Origin: Gymnopus androsaceus JB14
Taxonomy: Eukaryota; Basidiomycota; Agaricomycetes; Agaricales; Omphalotaceae
Assembly (NCBI GenBank): GCA_009733575.1
Contig: ML769405.1
Coordinates: 186,001 to 250,000, forward strand
Direction of reading: 5' to 3'
Length of the DNA: 64,000 nucleotides
Part shown: one piece after another, positions 1 through 10,938 of the stretch
Layout: each line of letters opens with the position of its first letter
How positions within the stretch are numbered: position 1 is the stretch's first letter
Position numbers and translations under genes: made by a program
The notes under the pieces: model-generated
Told to the model about the DNA's origin: nothing
The model's database searches: none
Seen by the model: the letters and a program-made list of their open reading frames with translations, nothing else

Positions 1-164
1 TCGCGGCAAGGGTAACATCCAGGGTATGTATATTCCTCCTTCAGGATCCATTTCTGACAATAGCCTCAGAGTCTTTTCATCTTGGCCCATTGGACAAGAC
101 TCTTATTTTTCCTCAGGTATTTGCTGAGGTCATGGTACGCGCATATACCAAGGACAAAAAGTAG
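1..164 (+). CDS. 3' end of an unidentified gene (partial)
   Basis: A terminal exon can be read from about 117 to the TAG at 162-164, ending in AYTKDKK. It follows an intron that runs from the GT at about 24 to the CAG at 114-116. The exon before it begins outside the window. The splice signals are good but the peptide (about 22 residues visible) is too short to name. It could equally be a chance open stretch. Confidence 0.25.
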   Translation, partial: AARVTSRVCIFLLQDPFLTIASESFHLGPLDKTLIFPQVFAEVMVRAYTKDKK

Positions 165-1095
165 GTTTACACTGTCATGACCCCAGTTTACTAAAAACAA
201 ATGCCCATAGATACACTGAAGCCATACGAGCTGCTTTCAATGCCCTCGTAAACCGCTCACTCGCAGATCTTTTGCCTTAAAAGGACATTGACAGCAGTGT
301 GTCCCCACTTATTCTTTTCAGTGCCAAAGAATTGCAAGAAAATTCAATATTTAGTAAAAATTTGCCTCCCGTTGTGAATACATGCTTCTTGCAGGGTGTA
401 GCTGCTGTTTCAGGGCTGCACCCGTGCGCTCCTAATTCTTGCGTGACTCTTCCGGAGCAGCAACGAAAACGACGCCTCCGTAATTAGACGAGTCGAAATA
501 TATTTCTTCCTGGATCTTTCCGCTCACAATGGTACCCGCAATTGAATGATCGAGATGTCATCCTGTTCCGCAGAATAGAGCAAGAAGTTCAATCTCTCTT
601 AACACATACCCCTTGTCATGGCCCTAGGCCTAAAGCAGTCCCCTCTAGAGGATGTTGGAATAAATTCGAGAATCCTCGTAGATTTTACGAATTATACCGA
701 TCCTCTAGAGGCGGGTCACCAAGCTAAGAAAGGCCCAGTCCTTTTCCCGCGTGTGTGATGTCTACCAGCCAAATTGCTGTGGGAAATACGAGAACTTAAA
801 TTTAAGATTTCTGGCTACTGTATCGTAAATTTTGTATTCTGTAAAAAATATACTAGACTGATTGCCTCTGTCGGGGCATTACCCAAACCAACCCCAAATG
901 CTTACTGTATAGGAGTATGCCTTTATGGAGGTATGCGTTAATAGAGATTCGACTGATTCCAGTTATATGGAGTGCACACAATTGGCGACGGAGCTACATC
1001 GTCCTATGAGAGTTTTTGGCTCACTTGGACAACCTAAAAGGCGTCGCCATCGCCACTTGAAGTTCATCAGTTCAATTCCTTAACCACGTCGAACC
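165..1095. other. Intergenic, 0.9 kb, no gene seen
   Basis: I find no convincing coding potential; short ORFs on both strands lack splice partners or recognisable motifs. It contains a 12-bp perfect inverted repeat (642-653 and 700-711) built on the palindrome CCTCTAGAGG, with 46 bases between the arms. The last 100 bases are the presumed promoter and leader of the ribonucleotide reductase locus. Confidence 0.5.
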
Positions 1096-2474
1096 ATGGC
1101 CGATCGTTTTGCTGGTGACCTCCACTGTGAAGAACAGGAAGAGCCTTTACTCAAAGAATCTATTCGTCGATTTGTCCTGTTCCCTATCCAGTTCCCAGAG
1201 GTAGTCTCTGTTTTTTGTTGTGTTTTTTGTCACACTCACATGGCATACTGACTGAAGATATGGGATAGTGTACAAGAAAGGTGGTTTGATTTGGACGTTG
1301 TCATCTTCGTATTCGCTGAGCTCACACTTAAACAGCACAGGCTTCGTTCTGGACTGCTGAGGAGATAGATCTTGGCAAAGATATCGCAGACTTGGAATTC
1401 TCTGACGCCTAATGAACGTCACTTCCTCTCTCATATCCTAGCTTTCTTCGCCGCATCCGATGGAATTGTTAACGAAAATCTCGGTAATGTATCTTCCTTC
1501 GACCGAGTGATGATGATGGAACCTGACCATTCCTTGGATAAACAATCTAGTGGAGCGATTCAGTAGTGATGTCCAAGCTGCTGAAGCTCGTTGCTTCTAT
1601 GGTTTCCAGATCATGATGGAAAATATCCACTCCGAGACTTACTCTTTGCTTATTGACACCTACATCCAAGACAAAGCTGAGCGCGACAAACTCTTTGCTG
1701 CAATCGAGTGTATCCCCTGCATAAAACGGAAGGCCGATTGGGCGCGTGTATGGATTGGTGACAAGCATTCCACTTTTGCGGAACGGCTCGTTGCGTTTGC
1801 TGCGGTTGAGGGTATATTCTTCTCTGGCGCGTTTGCAAGTATCTTCTGGATGAAGAAGCGTGGCTTGATGCCTGGGTTGACATTCTCAAACGAGCTAATC
1901 AGTCGTGATGAAGGTTTACACACTGACTTTGCATGTGTTCTTTTCCGTCATCTTCGCCGACGACCTCATCCCGATGTCGTGAAAAAGATTATCATTGAGG
2001 CCAGTCAATATTGAGGAGGAATTTCTCACAGGTACGACTTTGTTTGGGTTTCTTAATCCCGATGCTGATATCCTCCTTGCACGTAGAGGCACTTCCTGTA
2101 GCATTGATTGGAATGAATGCAGACCTGATGAAGACATACATCGAGTTTGTTGCAGACAGACTACTTGGAGAACTTGGTCATACGAAGGTCTATAATGCAC
2201 AAAACCCAGTAATGAACGATACGCTATCTAGTTCAATTTTTTTCCTGACTTTACGTTGACAGTTCGACTTCATGGATAACATTTCTTTGCAAGGAAAGAC
2301 AAACTTTTTTGAGAGAAGAGTGAGCGAGTACTCCCGCGCTGGCTTCTCTGGGGAGAAAGATGCGGAAAATAACGAAGCCACCTTCTCTGTCTCTAGGTTC
2401 GTTGTCTTAATTGTGCAGGATTGGCACTATAGCTCACTTCTAATACTTCCAGTACTCTTAGTGAAGACTTTTGA
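1096..2474 (+). pseudogene. RNR2: Ribonucleotide reductase small subunit (R2), frame broken by single-base insertions
   Basis: R2 carries the diiron-tyrosyl radical that lets ribonucleotide reductase make dNTPs in the cytosol. Conserved blocks are present in order: PLLKES near the start, [66 protein letters not shown] and a C-terminal TLSEDF tail that in the family docks on R1. All six metal ligands and the radical tyrosine are kept. Introns with GT-AG borders fit the family frame. Reading needs one surplus base removed at three places: about 1265-1268 (before the Tyr-Lys-Lys block), about 1392 (before [11 protein letters not shown]) and about 2001-2004 (before NIEEEFLT). No substitution-type stop is seen. 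Either this is a recent pseudogene copy, or the bases are assembly errors in a living gene. The N-terminus looks about 40-60 residues shorter than usual. Confidence 0.85.
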
Positions 2475-3592
2475 TTTGTGATTTTATCATCGGCGGACTA
2501 TGATTTCTAGTTATTTTGAAATAAACACACATGTACATATACAAGAATCCTTCCCAATGATCACTCACAAGACGGCACGAGTATGAATCTAGATTGCCGT
2601 TTAAGGGCGATATCAAACGCTTTGGCCTTTATGTAATTGGTGATAAACCATATCAGGAACAGCTGCTTTATCTGAAGTGACTCAATAATGGCTATGCCAT
2701 TGGTTTGTACTCGCTTCAGAGAATTAAGGTCCTTCTCACAACCACACCGATTTCTTACCTATGTACATATGTCAAAACTTTCTGTCAATCGCTTGCGTGG
2801 GAAATGATCATTGTTGCCTTTTGCATTAGGTTCTGGGGTCCGAAGATTGCCGAAGCTGTTTATTTGGGCATCGAAATGAATGAAAGGCTATGCAAATCTG
2901 CATTCATACCCCAGGCCAAAGCCTGGGCCTTTCGTTTCCACAGTTTTACATTCATTTCTCAGCCCAACCAAATAAGTTCAAAAAACTGTCGACCCCCAAA
3001 ACCTACATTAATGCAAAAGGCAATCACAGGCTTGAGCCAGCATCGACCTGAATGTATGCCTGCCGGTGCTTCTATGGAACGTATTAATTACGGTCTGCTC
3101 GTCATTGCGCAGATTCCAATTCGTTGGACCTGACTCTTCGCACTCGAGCTCCGTTTTGTTCTATTGAACATGCTGAATGGAGTTGTTGGGGATCCTTCGA
3201 TTGTATCAAGGGTTCAGTTCCACCGTGTGTGCCACTGCATACTCCGAATCCGACTGCCCATTGTTGTATCTCCATAACGCTGGGCGGAGACTGACATTTT
3301 CCGTGTGGGATATTGCGTCTGATTAATAGAGAACAAAGATTGCCTTTCAGGCTCAGGGGCAATATTTTTCGAGAAGATGGAGGCAAAGAAATGCTCGGAA
3401 TTGCTCCCGGTGGCAGGCATTGGCGGATTTTCGCGTAGAGCGTATTAGAATGCTTATTCAAAACTTGAACGTTTTTGTTAATACGGTACTTATGCCGTGA
3501 AAGACCACAAAGCATTTCCCCACATATTTCGCAGTTGAAGGCCTTCCCCGCGTGCAAGGCCTCTCATCCTGCGCTTGACTTTCCTCGGGACC
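2475..3592. other. Intergenic with a long hairpin element
   Basis: Between the R2 locus and the MFS gene there is no gene I can support. The stretch holds the inverted-repeat element at 2812-3026. A minus-strand ORF at 3102-3557 has a Cys-x2-Cys pair resembling part of a zinc finger, but it lacks the second histidine and splice support, so it is not annotated. Confidence 0.5.
2812..3026. repeat. Long imperfect hairpin, MITE-like
   Basis: The left arm (2812-2888) and right arm (2950-3026) are imperfect reverse complements, both with the outer motif GCCTTTTGCATTA. The centre is a perfect 7-bp stem CCCAGGC/GCCTGGG with a four-base CAAA loop at 2910-2927. Such fold-back sequences are typical of miniature inverted-repeat elements or their solo remains. 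Target duplications were not identified. Confidence 0.6.
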
Positions 3593-5767
3593 ATGTCTTC
3601 ATCTGTCATTCTGAACGATGGCTCCGAGCAAAATCAGCCATTTCCCGTCACGACGTCGACATCAAACAACGCTCCTCTTCCGATCTCGACACAGACCGGC
3701 TTCAAGTCTATGTCTCGAGAAAGGATTGCGATACTGCTCATCAGGTTCTTCCCTTTCTTTCAGGAGATTTCCTGTGGGACTCACCTGTTCCGTCCAGCCT
3801 TGGCTTATGCACATTCCTGTACGCCGTAGGTGAAGCTCCCGCGCCGCTCCTTCAAAGCTGGTATTGATTCCACCTTTCAGCGAACACCATCGCGGCCACA
3901 AGCGCGACAACCATCGCTTCCAAGCTCCATATTGATGGGTCCATCACGGTGCGTTGCCCTTCGCCTACCCGATGAGCGATTCTGAATGGCGAATGTTTCA
4001 GTGGATAACGAGCTCTTACCTGCTGACAGCCACGGCATTCACGCCCATTATTGGGAGACTAGCAGTAAGCCTTCTACCGCATCTTTCACCCCATGATTGA
4101 CCATGTATACTCAGGCTGTGACTGGTCAAAAAGTCTTGCTTTTTGCAGAACTTTGGATCTTTATCGTTGGCAATGTCATAGCAGGTTCGGCGCATAGCCT
4201 CACCCAACTTGCGGGAGGACAGTTAGTCAGTGGTGTAGGGGGTATGTCGCTCGACGATGACACAGATGAAGAAGAGCTGATGGTTTTCGTTAGGCGCTGG
4301 GCTCCTGACACTGTCCACTATCATCATCACAGGTATAATCTGTCTGTCTTTATACTTAGTCTCCTGGTTGTGACGAAAATATAGAGTTAACAGATGAACG
4401 CGAACGGAGCACCTACCTGAACTTGGTCAACGCAATCTTCATCATCGCAGATGCTATCGGTCCCGTTCTTGGATCTGCTTTTGCTCTCAAGGCATCCTGG
4501 CGTTGGATCTATCTTTTCAATGCACCTTGTGGAGCCTTCAGTGAGTTAATGCAAGTGCTCGGCGAATAAAATCGCTCATTTTAACAGTAACTGTCTTCTT
4601 GTACCTGAGTCTTCACTTACCACCTGTGCCTGCGCGCAGCTTGTCGCTCAGTGATATAGCCAAGGATCTCGATATTTCAGGGATGTTTAGTATCACCTCA
4701 TGCTTAGCACTGCTGATCATCGCATTGAACTTGGGCGGCCAAGCAAAGCCATGGAGCTCAACGACTGTTATTGGACTGTTCGCTGGATCAGCAGCCAGTC
4801 TTATAGTGTTTGTTGTTATCGAAAAATTATGGGCCGAGAAGCCTCTCGCGCCAACACGACTTTTCACATCCTGGGAAGGAAGGAACTTGCCATGTATGTT
4901 GATCGTACGAACACTGCTATTTTTCCATCTGTTTGCAATGGTTCGTAAAACGAGATTTATCGAATAAATTACTAACCAAATGCACTTGTGTAGACTTTCT
5001 ATCTTCCACTATTCCTGCATATAGTATTGAACATGTCGCTTCTCGTATCTTCCCTCCTAGTTATTCCATTCTTATCTACTGCATCCATCAGTAGTGCCAT
5101 ATTCAGTGCGCTATCATCACGCACAGGGATTGTGAGACCGATCTTGCTCGGCTCATTGCTAATTCTGTTGGTTGGCCTCTCGCTGTTCACGACTTTGGAT
5201 TCGACGAGCTCCATGGCGTTGGTAATGGGATACTCTGTGATATGCGGCTTCGGATTTGGTGCAGTATGTATCTCTTTCTCTCCACTAGCAGACCGATGAC
5301 TCCTTGAAACAGGGTACTCAAATCACTATTGTTGTGGCACAGGAAGGACAGGACGAAGTGAACCTTCCAACAGTGACAGCGTTGATGACAACGACGACCA
5401 GCCTTGGGGGAGTAATCGGAGTAACTCTCATTGGCGCCGTTGTCTCGAACGCCCTAAAGGACCGACTCGGAGAATATGTATCACAGACTGCAAAGGTTCT
5501 CTCCAGTTTTCATCCTATATGATTTGCGCTAACTGGGAGAAATAGCCAAACTATGCAGACCCTGCGTCTCTGACTTCCTCGGGCGTGAGCGAGTTGCGTC
5601 TAAGTACAGAATATGCACTTGCATTTTCACACTCTTTTCTCGTTCTAATTGGTGCTGTGGGTCTTCAAATCCTACTTTGCTTGTTTCTGCGACCGGTGAA
5701 ATTTGAAGGAACTGCACAGAAAATCATCAAGCCCAAGGTTGAACGGGATTCGGGCATGAATGCATAG
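3593..5767 (+). CDS. MFS transporter, drug:H+ antiporter-like
   Basis: A polytopic plasma-membrane transporter of the major facilitator superfamily, nearest in look to fungal multidrug/toxin exporters with 12-14 helices; the substrate is unknown. Start ATG at 3593 gives a soluble Ser/Thr-rich leader (about 45 residues) before the first helix (IAILLISLGLCTFLYAVANT). About ten short GT-AG introns join in frame with no stop to the end. Family blocks are clear: TWITSSYLLTATAFTPIIGR, QGVGG-like SGVGGAGLLTLS, DERERSTYLN, ALKASWRWIYLFNAP, and FYLPLFLHIVLNMSLLVSSLLVIPF in the second half. Motif A, normally G-x-L-x-D-x-x-G-x-K, reads GRLAAVTGQK: its Asp is replaced by Ala, next to an intron border, so an alternative splice could matter. 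No biosynthetic core enzyme is adjacent. Confidence 0.85.
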
Positions 5768-6284
5768 ACATCAGTCTTGCTCACCGAATGGAACCTAAGA
5801 GGGTGTAATAATAATAGCAGTTATAGCAGCAGTATGGCGCAGCTCTGAATGAGATATTAGTATAAACTTGTAATGCACCTCGCTTCTTTGCGGTTTCGTG
5901 GATTTACAGACAACACCAACAGTATCCTGGCTGTATTTGTTGAAGTCCATAGTAAATCAGGAATGAAAGCGCTAGTTTGGGATAAGTAAACATTGGACGT
6001 AGAACTTACCTCCAGGCTCCCATTGTATCGGAACGCTCAAAGCTAATCATGAGAATCGATATTAATATTGAAGTTGAGGATGGAAAATATTAGGACGCGA
6101 GCGGAATACGAGGCGGAAATACGGCCCGTAACCGCAGAAATATTTGTCTCATCGTTCTCATCCATCGAACATCTCTTCTAGGCAATAGTTCTTAAAGCTT
6201 AAAGGCCGGTGAGAAAAGAACCTACTTAGTGATAGTTTGTCGAAAAAAACATCTCCAGTCTCTTTATTAAATCCAGTTTACATC
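5768..6284. other. Intergenic, MFS terminator and NDK promoter
   Basis: About 500 bases without coding signal. It contains a short AAT/AGC-rich stretch after the MFS stop and a C/T-rich run just before the NDK start, usual for fungal leaders. Nothing else was recognised. Confidence 0.4.
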
Positions 6285-6963
6285 ATGTCCAACAAAGAAC
6301 AGACTTTTATTATGGTCAAGGCAAGTTTATCGCTTCCCGACTCAGCAATCATTGCTCAATCTGACTTCATCGTTCAGCCCGATGGTGTCCAGCGTGGACT
6401 CATCGGTGAAATCATTGCCCGTTTCGAAAAGAGAGGCCTCAAGCTCGTTGGCCTGAAGTTCGTCCACGCTACTCCCGAGCACTTTGAGAAACGTAAGACC
6501 TTTCCCTCGATCTTTCTTCCAACGAAAGAGAGTTCACTTGGCATCCGCAACAGACTATCACGAGCATAGAGAAAAATCTTTTTTCTCTGGTCTCATCGCA
6601 TACATGGCTTCCGGACCTGTCGTAGGTATGGTTTGGGAGGGTCTCGACGCCGTTAAGACCGGACGCGCTATGCTAGGCATTACCAATCCGCTTGCATCCC
6701 CACCAGGTACACTTTGCCTTCTATGTGTCCATCTTGACCATTCATACTTGCGGCATTATTGATTAGGAACGATCCGCGGCGACTACACACTTTCCGTTCG
6801 TCTAAGCACCTGCCATGCCTCCGACGCCGTTGACAGTGCTCAAAAGGAGATTGCCCTGTCAGTATCCTTCCGTCGCTAATCACAATATCTGACGCGTTCT
6901 AGATGGTTCCCTGAGGGAGTCGCCCAATACTCTAATAGCATGGAAAGTTGGATCTTCGAGTGA
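6285..6963 (+). CDS. NDK1: Nucleoside diphosphate kinase with altered active-site signature
   Basis: NDK transfers the terminal phosphate from ATP to (d)NDPs through a phospho-histidine; it supplies (d)NTPs in the cytosol. The spliced protein is about 150 residues, the family length: [67 protein letters not shown] and SWIFE at the end. The first intron (6321-6377) has GC-AG borders with a strong AAG|GCAAGT donor and is 57 nt and stop-free. Three further introns are GT-AG. Oddity: the catalytic loop reads [15 protein letters not shown] where the family has GRNxxHGSD, so the histidine stays but the Gly-Arg-Asn before it becomes Arg-Leu-Ser. Activity may be reduced. No frameshift was found. Confidence 0.88.
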
Positions 6964-7919
6964 TCCATGCTTTCTACATGGATTTAGGTTAGGGTGATAT
7001 GACAGATGTTAGGGAGAGAGAGAGAGAAAGGTTGCTGTAGGTATGAGCGGATGTATTTTCAACATTTCTGACCTCTTGATCAGATAATGATAAGGCGTTG
7101 AATTTGAAGCTGAGGATTTTATAATGTCAAGGACCCAGTAATCAAATCTCAGAGTTTGGCCTTGCTTGTTTTCGTTTCACGGGTGTAACGATACGTACTG
7201 GCTCCAGACGTCCCGGACATTATAGACTCAAGCCCCGCAATCTCAATTCATTCCCTGCAACAGTGTATTACAATTGATCTTCATTGATCCATTGGACAAC
7301 TGAGGCCTGAAAGACGAGGTACGTTGGCGCTTTAATTCTCGATTCCCAAAATCTCAACAAGGAAAATGTTGATGAGAAACAAGCTAAATTTTGACACTGA
7401 AGGATCATTTTTTGATCGAGTGGTTTTGCGTATAGTCATACTTCAGCCTTGATGGTTGACTCTTGATGCTTGAACGACAGAAATCGAAGAACTGCCGCTC
7501 GCTATTACTCTGGCTCAGTTACCGGCATGAACGCCTTGAGATATAGGGGCTACTTCAGCCCAAGTCTAGGTTTCAAATTCAAGAGGTCGTACAAGGTAGG
7601 CAAACTTCAGCCAACGGTCTTCACCGACGGTTGTTGCAGGTATCACCCGTCGGTGAAGCGATTCAATTTATACCTCCTGGTACACCCATATGGTCACCAG
7701 CAAGAACGCACCAGCTTGGCACTAGCCATACATTTTCAGGTCCGTGCTTTTCTTGTGTTTTCGTTATTTCGGTCAGTCGTGGCCTTCTCAGTGGAAGTTG
7801 TCGCGACGGCGAGTCAGCTCATGATGTTACTTTCATTACATAAGGAGTAACTCAAGCCCTCAAGCTTGCTTACCACGATTCTTAATATCCTGATTCCTAG
7901 GGCAGGCAGGCTTGACCCA
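6964..7919. other. Intergenic, possible coding remnants
   Basis: A GA microrepeat lies at about 7015-7028. From about 7480 to 7860 there are coding-looking pieces on the plus strand, such as IEELPLAITLAQLPA after a CAG and GEAIQFIPPGTPIW after another, but I cannot join them into one frame or name them. They may be a decayed gene or an unrecognised small one. Confidence 0.35.
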
Positions 7920-10013
7920 ATGTCGCAACTATCCCGAGTGCTCTCTTTGGCGATAGTTATTGCTACCTTCGTCAATCATGCCAACAGCTTTGCGACTATA
8001 CAATGGCCAAACCAGCGTCTTGCTTACATTGATAGAATGGTATGTACACTTTTGAAGAGCGAGAGACAATGACTGATATCAAACACTACAGCAGACTACA
8101 GCTCTACGAGGCAACGTTTGGCTGACCAGATCCTGCAAACTGTGCACAGCGAGATAACACCACTGTACCGGCCCAATGGCTTCGTATTGTAAGTAGTGGC
8201 AGGTAGTGGCGAATACGTGTTGTACTTGCTGACGTTGTGGTCTACAGGCGTATCATGATATGTCTACTCACGATATAGACGACGGAACTGGTGGACTGGA
8301 CGCCTCGATAAAATATGAACTCGATAGAGCTCAGGTACGTATCTTCAGTCCTATTTCTCAAACAGTCGTCAGTTAAAACATCATTGCAGAATGTTGGAGT
8401 GGGTATGGAAGCCTCTTTGGTTGATTTTGCTGATTTCCAAGCTCCCCTTTTCTCGAGTACGTTTTCCAACAGATGCGAAAGGGATTTACGAACACGTAAA
8501 TTGAAAAAATCTTAGTGTCGGATCTTATTGCTCTAGGTGTCGTATTAGGAGTCGCAGCATGCGGAGGTCCTATTATTTCCTACAGCGGTGGACGCGTTGA
8601 CGCGACTGTCGCAGGACCAGAAACCGTTCCAGAGCCACAGCAGGATCTTGCCACTCACATAGTAGAATCCTTCCGGCTCCAGGGATTTAACGTCACAGAG
8701 ATGATTAACCTTGTCGCCTGCGCTCATACCCTTGGCGGTGTCAGACAAGTAGATTTTCCTTTGATTGTAACGGATAATGAAGTCGAAGTTGCTACATTCG
8801 ATACAACTGTTGCGTTCGACAACGTTGTGTGATTATCTTGTCTTTCATATCTCACTTTTGGCATGTTACTGACATCATCCCCAGGGTATCGCAGTACCTT
8901 CAGAACACCACCGAAAATGTACTGGTCGTAGATCCCAATGTAACGACAAGATCAGACTTTCGCATTTTCTCCAGTGATGGAAATGAGACCATGCAAAGGT
9001 GTGCTTGGGCCCTTTTTAATAATTCTGTCGCCCTGAAGTTATCTACTCCAGTTTTTATCCACAGAAACGTTTAACGAGACATGCGGAGCCCTTACAAGAA
9101 TGATCAACACCGTTCCAGATGGCGTGAATCTCACCGATCCAATTTTTGAGCCATTTCAGCATTTTGTTACCCAACCAGTCTTTTCGGTTCAGAATGGAAC
9201 ATTCTGGATGTTCACTGCCCTTCGTGTAAGTCACTTCCATACCCAAATGTGTCGGTGCCCTAGTCGTCTTATAAAGCTCTTATAGCTCCTCAATCCCGGC
9301 GATAACCCCAACCGCACAGTCACACTGCTGTGGGCAGATCGACAGGGCTCCTTCTGTGCCTCTGCTGGATGTTCCGTTGAATCCTCAAGCAATGCGGCAC
9401 TCTGACCCTCTATGCTTCGCACTGTGCAAAACACCGAGGCTGTGGGGTATCAGTTCAACGCTACTATAAATGCCGCTACTTCCATTTCCAACTTTTGGTT
9501 TGAGATCAACGAAAACGACGGCACTGATCCAGTAGTTGTCGACACGAGTTCTGGCTTCCAGATTCTGTCTTTGTCGATGCCGTCCGCACCTCGATATTAA
9601 ACACGGGAGGCTTCAGCTCTGCGAGGCAACTTGTTATTGCGGTGCTGGATTAAGTATGACGCTGAAAGCACGTTCAACTAGGTTCGGGGTGACGCTGCAT
9701 CTATGAGCGCGTCTGTCACTACATACGACCCAAATACTGGTCTTCCTATGTTCGTCCCCTTGATCACTTCGGTAGACCTTGAAGTGGACGACACCTATCC
9801 GGCTGAATCTAGATATACATTTTCACGACCAATGTTGCCACAACGGTGTTGGGTTTAGTGAATTTCACGGGAAGCGTCGTCGGGGGTGCTTCGTACACCG
9901 AATTCAACTTTCGATACGTCTCTTCTTTGACAATCCTAATGTCACTAGGTTTGTTCTTTTTGCTACTCCTTCGTTATTACTTGGTATATTCAAATAATAT
10001 CGTGATGCTCTGA
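7920..10013 (+). pseudogene. Secreted plant-type heme peroxidase, decayed
   Basis: A member of the peroxidase-catalase superfamily, of the secreted hybrid/class II-like type found in agaricomycetes. A signal peptide (MSQLSRVLSLAIVIATF) starts at 7920. The distal heme motif is QWLRIAYHD (Arg and His present), the proximal one is INLVACAHTLGG with its His ligand; a central ALGVVLGVAACGGP block and PEPQQDLATH are typical. The C-terminal extension has many N-glycosylation sequons and ends in a hydrophobic run. The frame is damaged: TGA after LYEATFG in exon 2 (about 8130), TGA after SSNAAL (about 9402), a shift at about 9560 before VFVDAVRTSILNTG, and another at about 9820 before NVATTVLGLVNFTG. 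At least four lesions make an active enzyme unlikely unless the assembly is faulty. Confidence 0.75.
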
Positions 10014-10078
10014 CAAAGAGAAGGAGGATATTCAGTTATATACATACATTTCACCAAGAATACATCATTCGTGGGTCT

Positions 10079-10803
10079 TTACAGCGAGCCATGACCACCA
10101 GTAGACCCAAATCCGCCAGCTCCACGAAGGGTCTCATCAAGGTCCTAGCGAAAGAGAGTCAGACATCTAAGCGGATAACTGGGGCGCGCAGTTGTGCGTA
10201 CCTGGACCTCTAGAATATCCGGAGTATAAATTTTTTCAATGATAAGTTGCGCGATTCGGTCGCCTTCTTCGACTAACAGAGATATATAAGCAGCACGATA
10301 AGACGCAGATGTCATGTTACGCGCACCTTCAAAATCCTTGTCCGACAAGTTGAACAGTAGAACAAAAACTACCCCACGATAATCAGCATCTATGACTCCA
10401 GCTCCGGTATCGATCATGAATTTGGAGGCTAAAAAAGGAGATGAGAGCAAATAACAATAGAGAAAGATAAAGGCACTTACCCAAACCGCTTCGTGGAGCA
10501 ACGCGACCGTAATGTCCTGCTGGAACGGCGATTGATATCTGGGTGTCAACCAAGGCTTTGCCATGGGCAGGAACGGTCTTCTTTTCAGCACTGTGGATCA
10601 ATATTTGAGGATACGCGCGATGAAAAGTTATAATACGCGTACCTGTACAGATCATAACCCGCAGAAAGGGCTGAGCCTCTCGATGGTATCTTGGCCTTTT
10701 CAGAGTGGCGCTTGACGAGAAGCTGAGAGACAGGTGCAACTGGGGCTTCAGGTTCGTTGGACATTCTGCGTTTCTTTGTTTGTGGAGAATCAATTTGGGA
10801 CAT
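10079..10803 (-). CDS. DUT1: dUTP pyrophosphatase (dUTPase)
   Basis: Trimeric dUTPase hydrolyses dUTP to dUMP and PPi, keeping uracil out of DNA and feeding thymidylate synthesis. All five family motifs are present in order: SAGYDLY (I), GRVAPRSGL (II), GVIDADYRG (III), [10 protein letters not shown] (IV) and the C-terminal [10 protein letters not shown] (V) that closes over the substrate. The N-terminus has a basic KKRR run, consistent with nuclear targeting. Introns fit in frame. One, at 10273-10326, is 54 nt and stop-free, so an unspliced transcript would carry 18 extra residues inside motif IV's approach. The 3' end faces the peroxidase remnant only 65 bases away. The start is divergent from the next gene. 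Confidence 0.93.
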
Positions 10804-10938
10804 GAGAGTGCAGTTACAAGAGGCTCAGGTAAACAAACGCGTAATTTTAAATCGTGTCAGCGATCATCAGCACACGGTCACGTTGTCAGGTCTTGCGCGC
10901 TTTCTGTCGTTTGAAATTCTTTTATTTACTCCCACCTT

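Noticed and set aside
3102..3557. Minus-strand ORF with Cys-x2-Cys and His resembling a C2H2 zinc finger
   Set aside because: The spacing is short, the second His is missing, no upstream finger or splice-supported exon is found, and the rest of the ORF looks non-coding.
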